A stretch of DNA of 64,000 nt from Bacteroidales bacterium (GTDB lineage Bacteria > Bacteroidota > Bacteroidia > Bacteroidales > F082). The notes beneath the pieces are model-generated. The model saw nothing but the letters and a program-made list of their open reading frames with translations, ran no database searches and was not told the origin of the DNA. Made by a program: the position numbers and the translations under genes. Position 1 is the first letter of the stretch; every line of letters begins with the position of its first letter. Shown here piece by piece: positions 37,601 to 45,811 of the stretch. The stretch spans positions 1 to 64,000 of the forward strand of contig JALNZU010000017.1 of the NCBI GenBank assembly GCA_023229245.1, written 5' to 3'.

Positions 37601-38127
37601 TAAAGCAGGTTTTTTTCGTACAGCTTATCTAATAGATACCATACTGTCTCTATGTATTTGTTCTCGAAGGTGATATAAGGATTTTCAAGATCAACCCAAT
37701 ACCCCATGCTTAGGGTCAGCTCGTCCCATAAATCCTTGTATTTCATTACCTCTTGCCGGCAGGCCAGATTATATTCTTCTACACTTATTTTTTTGCCTAT
37801 ATCATCTTTTGTTATTCCCAGGGCTTTTTCTACTCCAATTTCAACCGGAAGTCCGTGTGTATCCCAGCCAGCTTTCCTTTGTACGTATTTTCCTTTGAGT
37901 GTTTGATAGCGACAGAAAATATCTTTGATAGCTCTTGCCATGACGTGATGGATGCCTGGCACACCATTGGCAGAAGGCGGTCCTTCATAAAACACGAATG
38001 GTTGGGCTGTGCTGCGAGTTTCCAAACTTTTACGAAATACGTCCTCTTTCTCCCAAAAAGCTCTGATGTCCTTTCCTATCTGGGTAAGGTTAAGTTGCTT
38101 ATATTCTCTGTATTTCACTTGCGACAT
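34687..38127 (-). CDS. ileS: Isoleucyl-tRNA synthetase (IleRS2-like, GIHH signature)
   Basis: The 1146-residue class I synthetase charges tRNA-Ile. It has the Rossmann catalytic domain, the CP1 editing domain (AWTTTPWTLPSNTALAVG, GTGIVHIAPTFGADD), NKMSKRLGN as KMSKS, and a long C-terminal anticodon-binding region as in eukaryote-like type 2 enzymes. The normal HxGH signature is instead G58-I59-H60-H61 (ANGVPGIHHVMARAIKD), that is, first and third positions swapped. In IleRS2 enzymes this swap has been linked to extreme mupirocin resistance. It is followed by the DksA-like gene and lspA. A -7 box is at 38167-38174. Confidence 0.95.
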   Translation of the reverse strand: MSQVKYREYKQLNLTQIGKDIRAFWEKEDVFRKSLETRSTAQPFVFYEGPPSANGVPGIHHVMARAIKDIFCRYQTLKGKYVQRKAGWDTHGLPVEIGVEKALGITKDDIGKKISVEEYNLACRQEVMKYKDLWDELTLSMGYWVDLENPYITFENKYIETVWYLLDKLYEKNLLYKGYTIQPYSPAAGTGLSTHELNQPGCYRDVKDTSATAQFKVIPDEKTKFLPFDEKLPLYILAWTTTPWTLPSNTALAVGPNIDYVLVKTFNPYSAQAVQLILANDLITSYFDPQMANIPLETYKADDKKIPFQVVTSFKGIQMQGWRYEQLIPWIAPMGDAFKVITGDFVTTNDGTGIVHIAPTFGADDDRVAKANNIAPLLLIDTEGTKRPMVDLKGRFYLIENLDTDFVGKYVNTSLYTGFAGRFVKNEYDESIPADAATLDVDIAVMLKKENKVFRIEKYIHSYPHCWRTDKPVLYYPMDSWFIRTTAFKERMLELNATINWKPKATGEGRFGNWLENLVDWNLSRSRFWGIPLPIWTSEDKTEQRSFGSIAQLKAAIDESVQAGFMQSNPFADFVTNDLSDENYRRIDLHRPYSDRIILKSPTGKPMYREPDLIDVWFDSGAMPYAQLHYPFENQTEFKQNFPADFIAEGVDQTRGWFFTLHAISSMLFDSVAFKTVVSNGLVLDKNGNKMSKRLGNAIDPFDTIEKYGPDATRWYMITNAQPWDNLKFDLNGLDEVRRKFFGTLYNTYSFFALYANIDGFRYAEDEIAYEKRPEIDRWILSELNSLVTIVDDAYAAYEPTKAGRAIQDFVDEHLSNWYVRLSRRRFWKGTYTQDKISAYQTLYTCLETIACLASPIAPFFSEQLYRDLNTITKRKPEISVHLTLFPKADNNLIDKDLEERMEMAQNISSMVLSLRKKVNIRVRQPLNTIMIPVLNSKMKQQLKDVEALILSEVNVKKIDYLSDDSGILIKKVKPNFKTLGPKYGKLMKQISAALTGFSQYDIKQIEITRSAKLRMDEQDIILGLEDIEIIPEDIPGWTVASTDKLTVALDITLDDALKQEGLARELINRVQNLRKDSGLEVTDRIMLEITASGEMLQTLQDHEPYISSETLASIQLHEPDLTGESVQEIELTDGIRVKLRISKVI

Positions 38128-38166
38128 GGTTTATTCGATTGACTATCAGATATAAAAAATTGGCTG

Positions 38167-38174
38167 CAAAGGTA
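38167..38174 (-). promoter_or_regulatory. Bacteroidetes -7 element (TACCTTTG) for ileS
   Basis: This minus-strand box lies 39 bp before the ileS start and may drive ileS, the DksA-like gene and lspA. Confidence 0.5.
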
Positions 38175-38262
38175 GTAAAAATCATTTGGAAATGGGTAAC
38201 ACCCAGCTCAGGTGCTCGCTTATCCAATTGTTTTATATTTTCATCATACTGACTTATAAAAG

Positions 38263-38288
38263 CAAAAAAAACCGGCGGTTAGCCGGTT
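38263..38288 (-). terminator. Terminator of the DUF177-rpmF-plsX-fabH operon
   Basis: A 7-bp stem (aaccggc at 38270-38276 with gccggtt at 38282-38288, loop 5 nt) is followed on the minus strand by eight T, 12 bp after the fabH stop. Confidence 0.85.
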
Positions 38289-38300
38289 CAATGTCTTGAT

Positions 38301-39299
38301 TTATGCTGGGTCGTATGCCCATTTTAGCCAGATGGAGCCCCATGTGAAGCCTCCTCCAAAAGCAGCTAATACAATATTATCGCCTTTTCGTAGCTGTGGC
38401 TCCCATTCCCACAGGCATAGGGGTAAGGTGCCGCATGTGGTGTTGCCGTAGCGCTCAATATTGATCATCACCTGTTCTTTTTGAATTCCCATACGTCTGG
38501 CAGTAGCTTCAATGATGCGCATATTAGCTTGATGTGGTACTAACCATGCTATATCTTTGGATGTGAGCTGGTTTTTTTCCATGATAGCCACTGCTACATC
38601 TGCCATATTGGTAACGGCAAACTTAAACACTGGTTGGCCTTCCTGATATACAAAATGTTCTTTGGCATCTATGGTAGCATGCGATGGTGGCTTAGCCGAT
38701 CCACCGGCTTTCATATGCAGATGGATCATCCCTGAGCCGTCGGTATGCATGATAGAATCAATCAGGCCTATCTCTTCAGTTGTAGGTTCAAGTAAAACGG
38801 CTCCGCCTCCATCGCCAAAGAGTACGCAAGTCTGACGGTCGGTATAATCAACTATAGACGACATTTTATCGGCTCCTACAACGATAATTTTTTTATGAGT
38901 ATCACTTTCAATAAATTTTGAAGCGGTGACTAATGCGTACAAAAATCCTGAGCAAGCTGCATTAAGGTCGTAGCTAAAGGCGTTTTTGATCCCGCAGTTA
39001 TGGCTGATGATGTTTGCCGTAGCCGGAAACATCATATCGGGTGTTACGGTGGCGCAAATAAGCATATCCACATCTTCGGGTTTGGTTTGCGTTTTGAGTA
39101 GCAATCCTTTTACTGCCTCGGTTCCAATTACTGAGGTTCCTTTACCTTCACCTTTCAGTATGTGTCGCTCGCGTATTCCGGTGCGGCTTAATATCCATTC
39201 GTCTGTAGTGTCGACCATTTTTTCAAAGTCGGCATTAGTGAGGATATCCTCTGGTACCCAGCCATGTATCCCTGTGATAGCAGCTTTGTATCGTCTCAT
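38301..39299 (-). CDS. fabH: Beta-ketoacyl-ACP synthase III
   Basis: The 332-residue thiolase-fold enzyme condenses acetyl-CoA (or branched acyl-CoA) with malonyl-ACP to start fatty acid synthesis. The catalytic triad is visible as DLNAACSGFL (Cys116), VPHQANMRII (His) and YGNTTCGTLP (Asn), with the glycine-rich C-terminal AAFGGGFTWGSIWLKW. It is the last gene of the conserved DUF177-rpmF-plsX-fabH cluster and starts 19 bp after plsX. Confidence 0.96.
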   Translation of the reverse strand: MRRYKAAITGIHGWVPEDILTNADFEKMVDTTDEWILSRTGIRERHILKGEGKGTSVIGTEAVKGLLLKTQTKPEDVDMLICATVTPDMMFPATANIISHNCGIKNAFSYDLNAACSGFLYALVTASKFIESDTHKKIIVVGADKMSSIVDYTDRQTCVLFGDGGGAVLLEPTTEEIGLIDSIMHTDGSGMIHLHMKAGGSAKPPSHATIDAKEHFVYQEGQPVFKFAVTNMADVAVAIMEKNQLTSKDIAWLVPHQANMRIIEATARRMGIQKEQVMINIERYGNTTCGTLPLCLWEWEPQLRKGDNIVLAAFGGGFTWGSIWLKWAYDPA

Positions 39300-39318
39300 T
39301 TGTTCAAAATTTTATGAT

Positions 39319-40275
39319 TCACTTTTCTTTTTCAATTTCTTTGAAAGCTTCTTTAATTTTTTGGTTGAGGCCGGAAAAGGCAATATCCCGAGCTGTGAGC
39401 ATCATATTTTTGATTGCCAATGCATTGCTTATCCCGTGTCCGAGGATGAGGTTTTTGTTGATACCTATGATCGGACTTCCACCATGAAGCTCATAATTAA
39501 ACCGGACAAAATAGTCGTCCAACAGATTTCTTTTCTCCATAATACGGTACATAGCTTCGATTTGTTTGATCACTATGTTTCCGATAAACCCATCACAAAC
39601 GATCACATCTGCTTTATCTCTGAACAGATCTCTGCTTTCGATATTTCCGATGAAATTAAAATAAGGACAGTCTTTCATCATTTGAAAGGCCGTCTGTACC
39701 AATAAATTACCTTTTTTCTCTTCTTCGCCTATATTGAGCAGACCTATCCTTGGGTTGGGTATTGCTAATACATGTTTGGCATAAAGTTTTCCTAACAGTC
39801 CGTATTGATACAATACTTCGGCTTTGGTGTCGGGATTTGTCCCGGCGTCGAGTATGATATTGTAGCCTCCGCTTATCTTGGGTATAGGGACACAGCTTGC
39901 TGGTCGTATGATACCGGGTATAGTGTTTACAGCGTTTACTGCTCCAACCATCATTGCACCGCTATTACCGGCGCTTGCAAACACATCTATAGCATCGTTG
40001 GTAAGGTCTTCAAATCCTTTGACTATGCTGGATTGTGGTTTAGTGTGAAAGGTCTTGGTGGATTTATCGCCCATGCCGATAGTGTCGGGGGCATGAACTA
40101 TCTCTATGCCGTTTTGATTGGCAAACTGATTCTTGAGGTAGTTTGTTATATGCTGTTCATCTCCATAAAGTACTATGGTAGTATCAGCTGTTAACTCAGG
40201 GATCAACAACTTTAAACTATCCAGAGTTGCTTGGGGTGCAAAATCGCCTCCAAAAACATCAAGGCCCAGGCGCAT
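39319..40275 (-). CDS. plsX: Phosphate acyltransferase PlsX
   Basis: The 318-residue soluble enzyme converts acyl-ACP to acyl phosphate, the acyl donor for phospholipid synthesis. It begins MRLGLDVFGGDFAPQATLDS, contains ASAGNSGAMMVGAVNAV and ILDAGTNPD, and ends with GINKNLILGHGISNALAIKN, all characteristic of PlsX. It lies between rpmF (44 bp upstream) and fabH in the usual order. Confidence 0.95.
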   Translation of the reverse strand: MRLGLDVFGGDFAPQATLDSLKLLIPELTADTTIVLYGDEQHITNYLKNQFANQNGIEIVHAPDTIGMGDKSTKTFHTKPQSSIVKGFEDLTNDAIDVFASAGNSGAMMVGAVNAVNTIPGIIRPASCVPIPKISGGYNIILDAGTNPDTKAEVLYQYGLLGKLYAKHVLAIPNPRIGLLNIGEEEKKGNLLVQTAFQMMKDCPYFNFIGNIESRDLFRDKADVIVCDGFIGNIVIKQIEAMYRIMEKRNLLDDYFVRFNYELHGGSPIIGINKNLILGHGISNALAIKNMMLTARDIAFSGLNQKIKEAFKEIEKEK

Positions 40276-40319
40276 GATTAAGAAGATGAATAAAGCAAGT
40301 TATACTGGATCATCAGCTG

Positions 40320-40502
40320 CTAATTAGCAGCTACGACCAACTTTCCTTTGTAGTACAGATCGCCATCAACATAATATGCGCGGTGATACACATGGACAGT
40401 GCCGGTTGTTGGGCATTTAGCCAGTTGAGGCAGCTTGGCTTTATCGTGTGTTCTTCTTTTATCTCTGCGTGTTTTAGATTGTTTTCTTTTTGGATGTGCC
40501 AT
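40320..40502 (-). CDS. rpmF: Ribosomal protein bL32
   Basis: The 60-residue protein begins AHPKRKQSKTRRDKRRTHDK, the normal L32 N-terminus, and continues with LAKCPTTGTVHVYHRAYYVD. Only one cysteine of the four-ligand zinc motif remains, so this is a zinc-free form of L32, which is usual in Bacteroidota. It lies between the DUF177 gene (20 bp) and plsX. Confidence 0.96.
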   Translation of the reverse strand: MAHPKRKQSKTRRDKRRTHDKAKLPQLAKCPTTGTVHVYHRAYYVDGDLYYKGKLVVAAN

Positions 40503-40522
40503 AATGGTTTACATTAAATTAA

Positions 40523-41041
40523 TTATTGATGCTGTAACTTTTTTAGTGCATCCCAACGTGGGTCAGTAGCCTGCGATGGCCTAAATGCGTTCAACTTGTT
40601 CAGTACGTTTGGATTGCAGGTGCTGTTACCAGCTTTGTCGTTAGGATGTATCTTTCGTAATGGAAGCGATAATATGGTGTATTCATAGATTAACTGGCGA
40701 AGATTGTATTCATGTAAATCTGCCGGTATCACAAATATATCATCTGACTCTTCTTCGTAATGGTCTCCGAAATTAAAAATTATTTTTTGATTAGAACGAA
40801 TTGACTGTTGATAAGCGTCTCCGCATCGGTCGCAGTTTACCTCAAGCCATCCTTCGATTTGAAACAGAAGTTCGATCATGTTTTCATGTTTGTCTAAGGT
40901 CAACAGTACTGTTACCTGCCCGTTTGAAACACCTTCATAAGCCTCTTCTACAAAAAAATCCCGGCTCAGCTCAAACTCGTGATGCTTTAAACCTAAGGGC
41001 AGCCCGGTTAAGGGTATGATGAATTCATTATGCGGTTTCAC
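40523..41041 (-). CDS. DUF177 (YceD-like) protein
   Basis: This member of the YceD/DUF177 family is encoded immediately before rpmF in most bacteria and is linked to 23S rRNA or 50S assembly. The core EGWLEVNCDRCGDAYQQSIR is the conserved CxxC segment. The frame is open back to an ATG at 41101, but that ATG overlaps a strong promoter (41071-41101). A GTG at 41041 gives MKPHNEFIIPLTGLPLG, the normal N-terminus of the Bacteroidota family and a length of 172 residues, so I use it. It heads the rpmF-plsX-fabH operon. Confidence 0.82.
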   Translation of the reverse strand: MKPHNEFIIPLTGLPLGLKHHEFELSRDFFVEEAYEGVSNGQVTVLLTLDKHENMIELLFQIEGWLEVNCDRCGDAYQQSIRSNQKIIFNFGDHYEEESDDIFVIPADLHEYNLRQLIYEYTILSLPLRKIHPNDKAGNSTCNPNVLNKLNAFRPSQATDPRWDALKKLQHQ

Positions 41042-41070
41042 TTCTTTTCGCTGATCAAAAAATAGGGCGG

Positions 41071-41101
41071 CAAAGTTAGATAAATATCTGATGTGAGACA
41101 A
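41071..41101 (-). promoter_or_regulatory. Promoter of the DUF177-rpmF-plsX-fabH operon
   Basis: On the minus strand TTG (41099-41101), a 20-bp spacer and TAACTTTG (41071-41078) match the sigma consensus and lie 30 bp upstream of the GTG at 41041. Confidence 0.6.
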
Positions 41102-41211
41102 ATTATATTTTTACCACATCAGATAAACCCTGTATCAGAAATGGATAACAAACACAGATAGATAACAAGCTAAATGGTATGATATTTAAAAACCTTTGAA
41201 GCCACTAACTG

Positions 41212-44200
41212 CTAAAGCTTGATAAGTTTTTGTGTGAGGATTTTTTTGTTGGTGATCAAATGAATAAAATATATACCAGCAATTAGGTCAGTAACGGGCA
41301 GTATGATATATTCATTTGATTGAAGATTGAATAATGCAGGAGATTTCCAGACTCTGTTTCCCTGAATATCAATTATTTGTACCTCTGCATCCTCAATCTG
41401 TTGCGCTACTGATAATCGGATATTGCTTGCTGTAGGATTTGGAGTTAACAAGAATAGAGATGAGTTTTTTTTCTCATTGATCCCAATATAGCAGTCGTCG
41501 CGTATGGTCATCGTTATTTTGCCTGTAGCTGTGCATCCGTTCAACACTCCGGCTACTTGTATCTGATGGGACATGCCTGCTGCATAGTTCATAGCCGATA
41601 CCGTTATTGTTTGTGAGGTCTCTCCAGTTGACCAGTAATAATGGCTAAACCCTTCTCCAGCATCAAGCGGTAGTATTTCATGCGGGCAAAGGGTTGTATC
41701 TGGTCCTAAATCAATGGTCATTTCAAAAGGAAAAACCCGTACAGTAGCAGTGTCTTTTCCCATGCAATTGTTTTCGGCTGTAATAGTATAGACAATATCG
41801 TGCAATCCCGGTCCTGCTGTTAAAGGTGAGAACCAGTTACTATCTACTCCCGGCCCACTGAAAACCCCTCCTTCAGGATAGCCTGTGAGCATTACCGACA
41901 CATCATTCTGGCAATAGGCAGGTAAGAGGCCGGTCAACATCACCTCCGGTACAGCTAATACTTCAATGGCAATTTGAGCTGAATCAGCACATCCTGCCTG
42001 AGTGAGGCCTATAACAGTAAAAATGGTGTCTGTAACAGGCCATACCTCAATAGATGCGGATGTAGGGCCATGCCTCCACAAATAGCTGTCTGCACCATGA
42101 GCGGTGAGCTGTACAGCTGATCCGGCGCAAACGGTTGTGGCAGTGGCCTCAATAATAAGTTCAGGTGTAGGAAGCAACTCTACAAATACTGTGTCGGAAG
42201 CCTGACAAAACATTGGCGGAACACCGCCTATCACAGCAACATAATAGCTTGATTGTTCAGGATGTATTATTAATTGATAGGTTTCGGAGATCAACATACC
42301 TTCGCTGTCGTACCAGCTACAACCGCTGCCTCCACTGGCTTCCAATGTTATAGTTGTGCCTTTGCATATGGCTGTGTCGGCTGTGATAGTCATGGATGGA
42401 GCAGGAAATACATCTATGGAGATAGTGTCGGAGAAAGTGCATCCGTAAGTAGTGACTGCTTTGGCAGTTAGGCTGATGGGTTCGGTCAGGACAAAATCCT
42501 GATAAACGACTGATGGCCCGGTCAGATACATTGTGTCGCTATTATTCCAAACAATATAGCTGATATCGGTATAATTAGTTAAATCGGCTTTCAGGGTGAT
42601 AAGGTCTCCGCTGCAAATGGTGGTTGACCCACTTACTAATTCCAATGAGAATATTGGATTTGGATATACGCTGATTATAGCTGTATCTGATGCCGTGCAG
42701 CCGAAATCGTTGAGTGCTGTTGCCCATAGATTATATATATCCGGTTCGTCAGCTATAAATGTAATTTGAGGCTGGGTGCTGCCGTCCCACCAGAGAATAT
42801 TTTCGTTTTGATGTACCATAGCTGTGAGTATCAGCTGATCGCCCTGACAGAGATCGGCCTGTTGAGGGATAATCTCTAATTCAGGAAGTGGCCAGGCGAT
42901 AGTTTCTATAGAGTCTGCTGTGCTGCACCCGTTTTCAGCTGTTACGATTAATTTCACAAAAGTGGTGTTTGTAAGTACATAGTAGAATAGTGCTTCGGTT
43001 GCTTCCGGTTGAAGCTCGCCTCCTACATACCATTGATACGTATATCCAGATTCTATAGGGCCTTGTATGGGTATCATAGTACCCTGACATGCTTCGACAT
43101 TTTCTCCAAGGTCGAAAACAGGGGCTGACTTAGTATATAAGGTGATAGTATCGGAAGCAATACACCCATCAGCTGTAGTTAGTTGAACATAATACGTGCT
43201 TGTGGTGTGTGGACACACCTCAATAGAGTGGTTTGTTTCACCTGTGCTCCAAATATAAGAAGCGTCGGGATAATAGGGGGCCTCCAAAGTCAGGCAGTCG
43301 TAAGGGCAAATCTCAATATCATCACCTAAACTAAAACTGCAATCGGCACAGAATCCGGCTTCATATCCTATTCCTTCAAGTTGACACAGTCGTTGTCTGA
43401 ACCCCTCTTTTATTGCGCCATCGGGTAGCATAAGGACGTAATCCATAGCTACCAAAGCGTTGTATTGGGTAGGTTGCTGTTCAGCACGGCTTACGTTTTC
43501 TTCTGTTTCTGTGATCAGGTCTGGAAGTATGCTCCCATCCCAGCTCAGATTGATCAGTGCCTGGGTTTCACCTATACCGGTAAAGCTGTGTTGCGAACCC
43601 CCATTGATAACGATATTTGTGATTTGTGCATCGGCTTGCACGGTTAGGCTCAACGGATAAAATCTCATATCGCCGGGTATATCGCCTTCAAGATTGATCA
43701 ACAAAGTATTCCCATTGACAATATGATTGATGGTGGTGGCATCACGTACTACCAAATAGTTCAGTATCTCTTCTTCGCTAGCCATCCAGATATTGTCTGC
43801 TCCGTTTTTACCATATGTTTCGGCTATATAATTGAAGTCGTTGTAAAAGGTTGCTTGCGGATAGTCTTCAATAATTCGGTGAGTGAACACCGGCATCCAC
43901 ATGTTTACGCCTCCAGTACTTTGAGCTGCAAGTTGATCGGCTAGTAGTTTCACATCTATTGATTCGGCAATTACTCTATTTAATTCTAGCTGTTGGTTCC
44001 AGTTATTCACACTATTCACGTCGCCTCCATTGTCAGGTATGATTCCATAGGCTCCCATACGCATTGCGGCGCGGTATCCTTCGGAAAAAGCTACCGGCGT
44101 ATAATCGGTTACTCCGTTAGGGTTTACAAAGATACGAGTGCGAACTCCACCATCAGTAACTTCTAATAATCTGCGTCGAATGAAGCTTTCATTTCGTCGG

Positions 44201-44718
44201 ATTGAATAGGTCATATAGTCTGGTTCGGTAAATGCATCCGATGTGAATCCGTGATTATAGATGGCACAGTTGTTTTGATACATCATAGCTAGCTGAGGCC
44301 AGGTAACTGCACCATAGTTGTTATCGGGCTGATGCATGTCCTCATTATTATATCCGCTGTATGAAAACAGGGCGTTGCTCAGTTTGAAGGATATATCGTT
44401 GCCGCATCCATCAGTATAAAACAGTCCTGGATGCTGAGTGCCTTGTGTGTTTATTCCGGTAAAAAATGGAAATCCTACTGTAAACACATCTTCAATTCCA
44501 TCGTCAGTATGAAAGCTTAATGCAAAGCTTTTTCCGTATCTGAGTGCTGTTTTTTCAACCTGAACGGTAGTTAGGGGTTGATCGAAGCTGATCATAATAA
44601 ACTGTACGTCAGGTGGGCCTGTAGCTTGTGCAATACTTTCTACAGGCGAATAAAGCAGGCAAAATAAGCTTGCCACTATCCATATGATATGTTTACCCGA
44701 TGGTGATAAGGCCTTCAT
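41212..44718 (-). CDS. Large T9SS cargo, deacetylase-like domain, type A sorting domain
   Basis: The 1168-residue protein has a signal peptide ending SIAQ. An N-terminal domain (about residues 30-470) looks like a divergent NodB/CE4 polysaccharide deacetylase: FALSFHTDDG holds the aspartate pair and CAIYNHGFTSD the histidine. The next 550 residues are Ig/PKD-like modules, each with patterns such as YIWSTGET and CAGSAVQLTAHG and paired cysteines. The C-terminal 85 residues are a type A sorting domain (FLLTPNPTASNIRLSV to LTQKLIKL). The frame extends 204 bp upstream but that overlaps the PorP/SprF gene; the ATG at 44718 starts the signal peptide. Catalysis is unproven. Confidence 0.78.
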   Translation of the reverse strand: MKALSPSGKHIIWIVASLFCLLYSPVESIAQATGPPDVQFIMISFDQPLTTVQVEKTALRYGKSFALSFHTDDGIEDVFTVGFPFFTGINTQGTQHPGLFYTDGCGNDISFKLSNALFSYSGYNNEDMHQPDNNYGAVTWPQLAMMYQNNCAIYNHGFTSDAFTEPDYMTYSIRRNESFIRRRLLEVTDGGVRTRIFVNPNGVTDYTPVAFSEGYRAAMRMGAYGIIPDNGGDVNSVNNWNQQLELNRVIAESIDVKLLADQLAAQSTGGVNMWMPVFTHRIIEDYPQATFYNDFNYIAETYGKNGADNIWMASEEEILNYLVVRDATTINHIVNGNTLLINLEGDIPGDMRFYPLSLTVQADAQITNIVINGGSQHSFTGIGETQALINLSWDGSILPDLITETEENVSRAEQQPTQYNALVAMDYVLMLPDGAIKEGFRQRLCQLEGIGYEAGFCADCSFSLGDDIEICPYDCLTLEAPYYPDASYIWSTGETNHSIEVCPHTTSTYYVQLTTADGCIASDTITLYTKSAPVFDLGENVEACQGTMIPIQGPIESGYTYQWYVGGELQPEATEALFYYVLTNTTFVKLIVTAENGCSTADSIETIAWPLPELEIIPQQADLCQGDQLILTAMVHQNENILWWDGSTQPQITFIADEPDIYNLWATALNDFGCTASDTAIISVYPNPIFSLELVSGSTTICSGDLITLKADLTNYTDISYIVWNNSDTMYLTGPSVVYQDFVLTEPISLTAKAVTTYGCTFSDTISIDVFPAPSMTITADTAICKGTTITLEASGGSGCSWYDSEGMLISETYQLIIHPEQSSYYVAVIGGVPPMFCQASDTVFVELLPTPELIIEATATTVCAGSAVQLTAHGADSYLWRHGPTSASIEVWPVTDTIFTVIGLTQAGCADSAQIAIEVLAVPEVMLTGLLPAYCQNDVSVMLTGYPEGGVFSGPGVDSNWFSPLTAGPGLHDIVYTITAENNCMGKDTATVRVFPFEMTIDLGPDTTLCPHEILPLDAGEGFSHYYWSTGETSQTITVSAMNYAAGMSHQIQVAGVLNGCTATGKITMTIRDDCYIGINEKKNSSLFLLTPNPTASNIRLSVAQQIEDAEVQIIDIQGNRVWKSPALFNLQSNEYIILPVTDLIAGIYFIHLITNKKILTQKLIKL

Positions 44719-44755
44719 AATTACTGCATCAGATTTGGTACTAAGGTACGAGTTT

Positions 44756-45811
44756 TTAGTTAAACTTTTCGTAGGGAGCAAAATGAGGTTTTCGCTTAGG
44801 AGGCGCAAGAGGTGCAATGGGCGATTCACTCCTGTTGTTGTGATTCCGATTCGGGTCGTTGTACCTGTATGAACCATAATCAATACGGCGGCTAGGACGT
44901 TTTCGTGTATTCGTTTTTTCAAGCTGCCTACTCCAGCCTATTGATATCTCGTGGGTACCACCCGATTGTGCAAGCAATTCACCTCCACCAAACTCATAAC
45001 TGTAATGAAACAATAGTCCGTTAATCAGTTTAAACCCGGCATTGAGTCCAAAGACCATGCTGTTGCGATAATGGAACCCAGCCCAAAACTGGCGTTCATA
45101 CCGAAACATAGCTGAGAGATCTACTGTAGTTGGCTGATTAATAGTTTTTTGCACTAAGATAATTGGAGTAAAATCCCAAGAAGCATCTATCTCAAAGCAG
45201 TTTGAGAGATATAAATTATATGCGCGTTCGTATGCAAATCGGTGAGAGTTTTCGCTCCAATAAGCTTCTTTGGTTCGTATCATAACGGGCATCCCAAATC
45301 CTATAGTAAACTCATCGGCCTGATACACCAATCCAAAGGAGGTGTTGAAATTTGAGCGTAGCATACGGTCTAAATCGCGTAGTACCGGATCATCCGAATC
45401 TTGAATGACTGACTGATCTAAGCGGATCACACTTTGAAACAAATGGCCGGCCAATCCGAAGCTCAGATATTGATTTGATGCAAGTTGTAGTCGGTATGAC
45501 ACACTCACACCAGCTTTAAATCTGTAGAAAACATCAGCCAGATCACTCATCAACTCACCTCCAATGAATAAATTATTGGCAAGCTGCCCGTATCCGTTCA
45601 TTCGATAAGTCCTCGGGCTGCCCGGTATAGAAGCCCAGTCATGCCGATAGTTGAGAAAAAGCTGGGAACGATTTTCTGTTCCGGCAAAAGCCGGATTGAG
45701 AGTGTAGGGATTGACAGTGTAGTGCGTTGTGAATGGAAGTTGTTGTGGAGAAGCCTTACTATAGATCAGACAACCCATCAACAAAATAGTTAAATAGCGT
45801 AACACTCTCAT
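44756..45811 (-). CDS. PorP/SprF-family T9SS outer-membrane protein
   Basis: The 351-residue protein has a signal peptide ending SKASPQ, then the family motif TVNPYTLNPAFAGTENRSQL and YRHDWASIPGSPRTYRMNGYG, followed by barrel strands. A basic C-terminal extension (RKRPSRRIDYGSYRYNDPNR) follows the barrel. PorP/SprF proteins work in type IX secretion, and dedicated copies next to type B cargo genes are needed for secretion of that cargo. Its start overlaps the stop of the upstream type B cargo gene by 4 bp, so the two are translationally coupled. Confidence 0.9.
   Translation of the reverse strand: MRVLRYLTILLMGCLIYSKASPQQLPFTTHYTVNPYTLNPAFAGTENRSQLFLNYRHDWASIPGSPRTYRMNGYGQLANNLFIGGELMSDLADVFYRFKAGVSVSYRLQLASNQYLSFGLAGHLFQSVIRLDQSVIQDSDDPVLRDLDRMLRSNFNTSFGLVYQADEFTIGFGMPVMIRTKEAYWSENSHRFAYERAYNLYLSNCFEIDASWDFTPIILVQKTINQPTTVDLSAMFRYERQFWAGFHYRNSMVFGLNAGFKLINGLLFHYSYEFGGGELLAQSGGTHEISIGWSRQLEKTNTRKRPSRRIDYGSYRYNDPNRNHNNRSESPIAPLAPPKRKPHFAPYEKFN

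Noticed and set aside
38986..39705. 239-codon + strand frame opposite fabH and plsX
   Set aside because: It spans parts of two conserved minus-strand genes and has no recognisable protein features.
44719..44922. N-terminal extension of the type A cargo gene
   Set aside because: The extension overlaps the PorP/SprF coding region and would bury the signal peptide; the ATG at 44718 is better.
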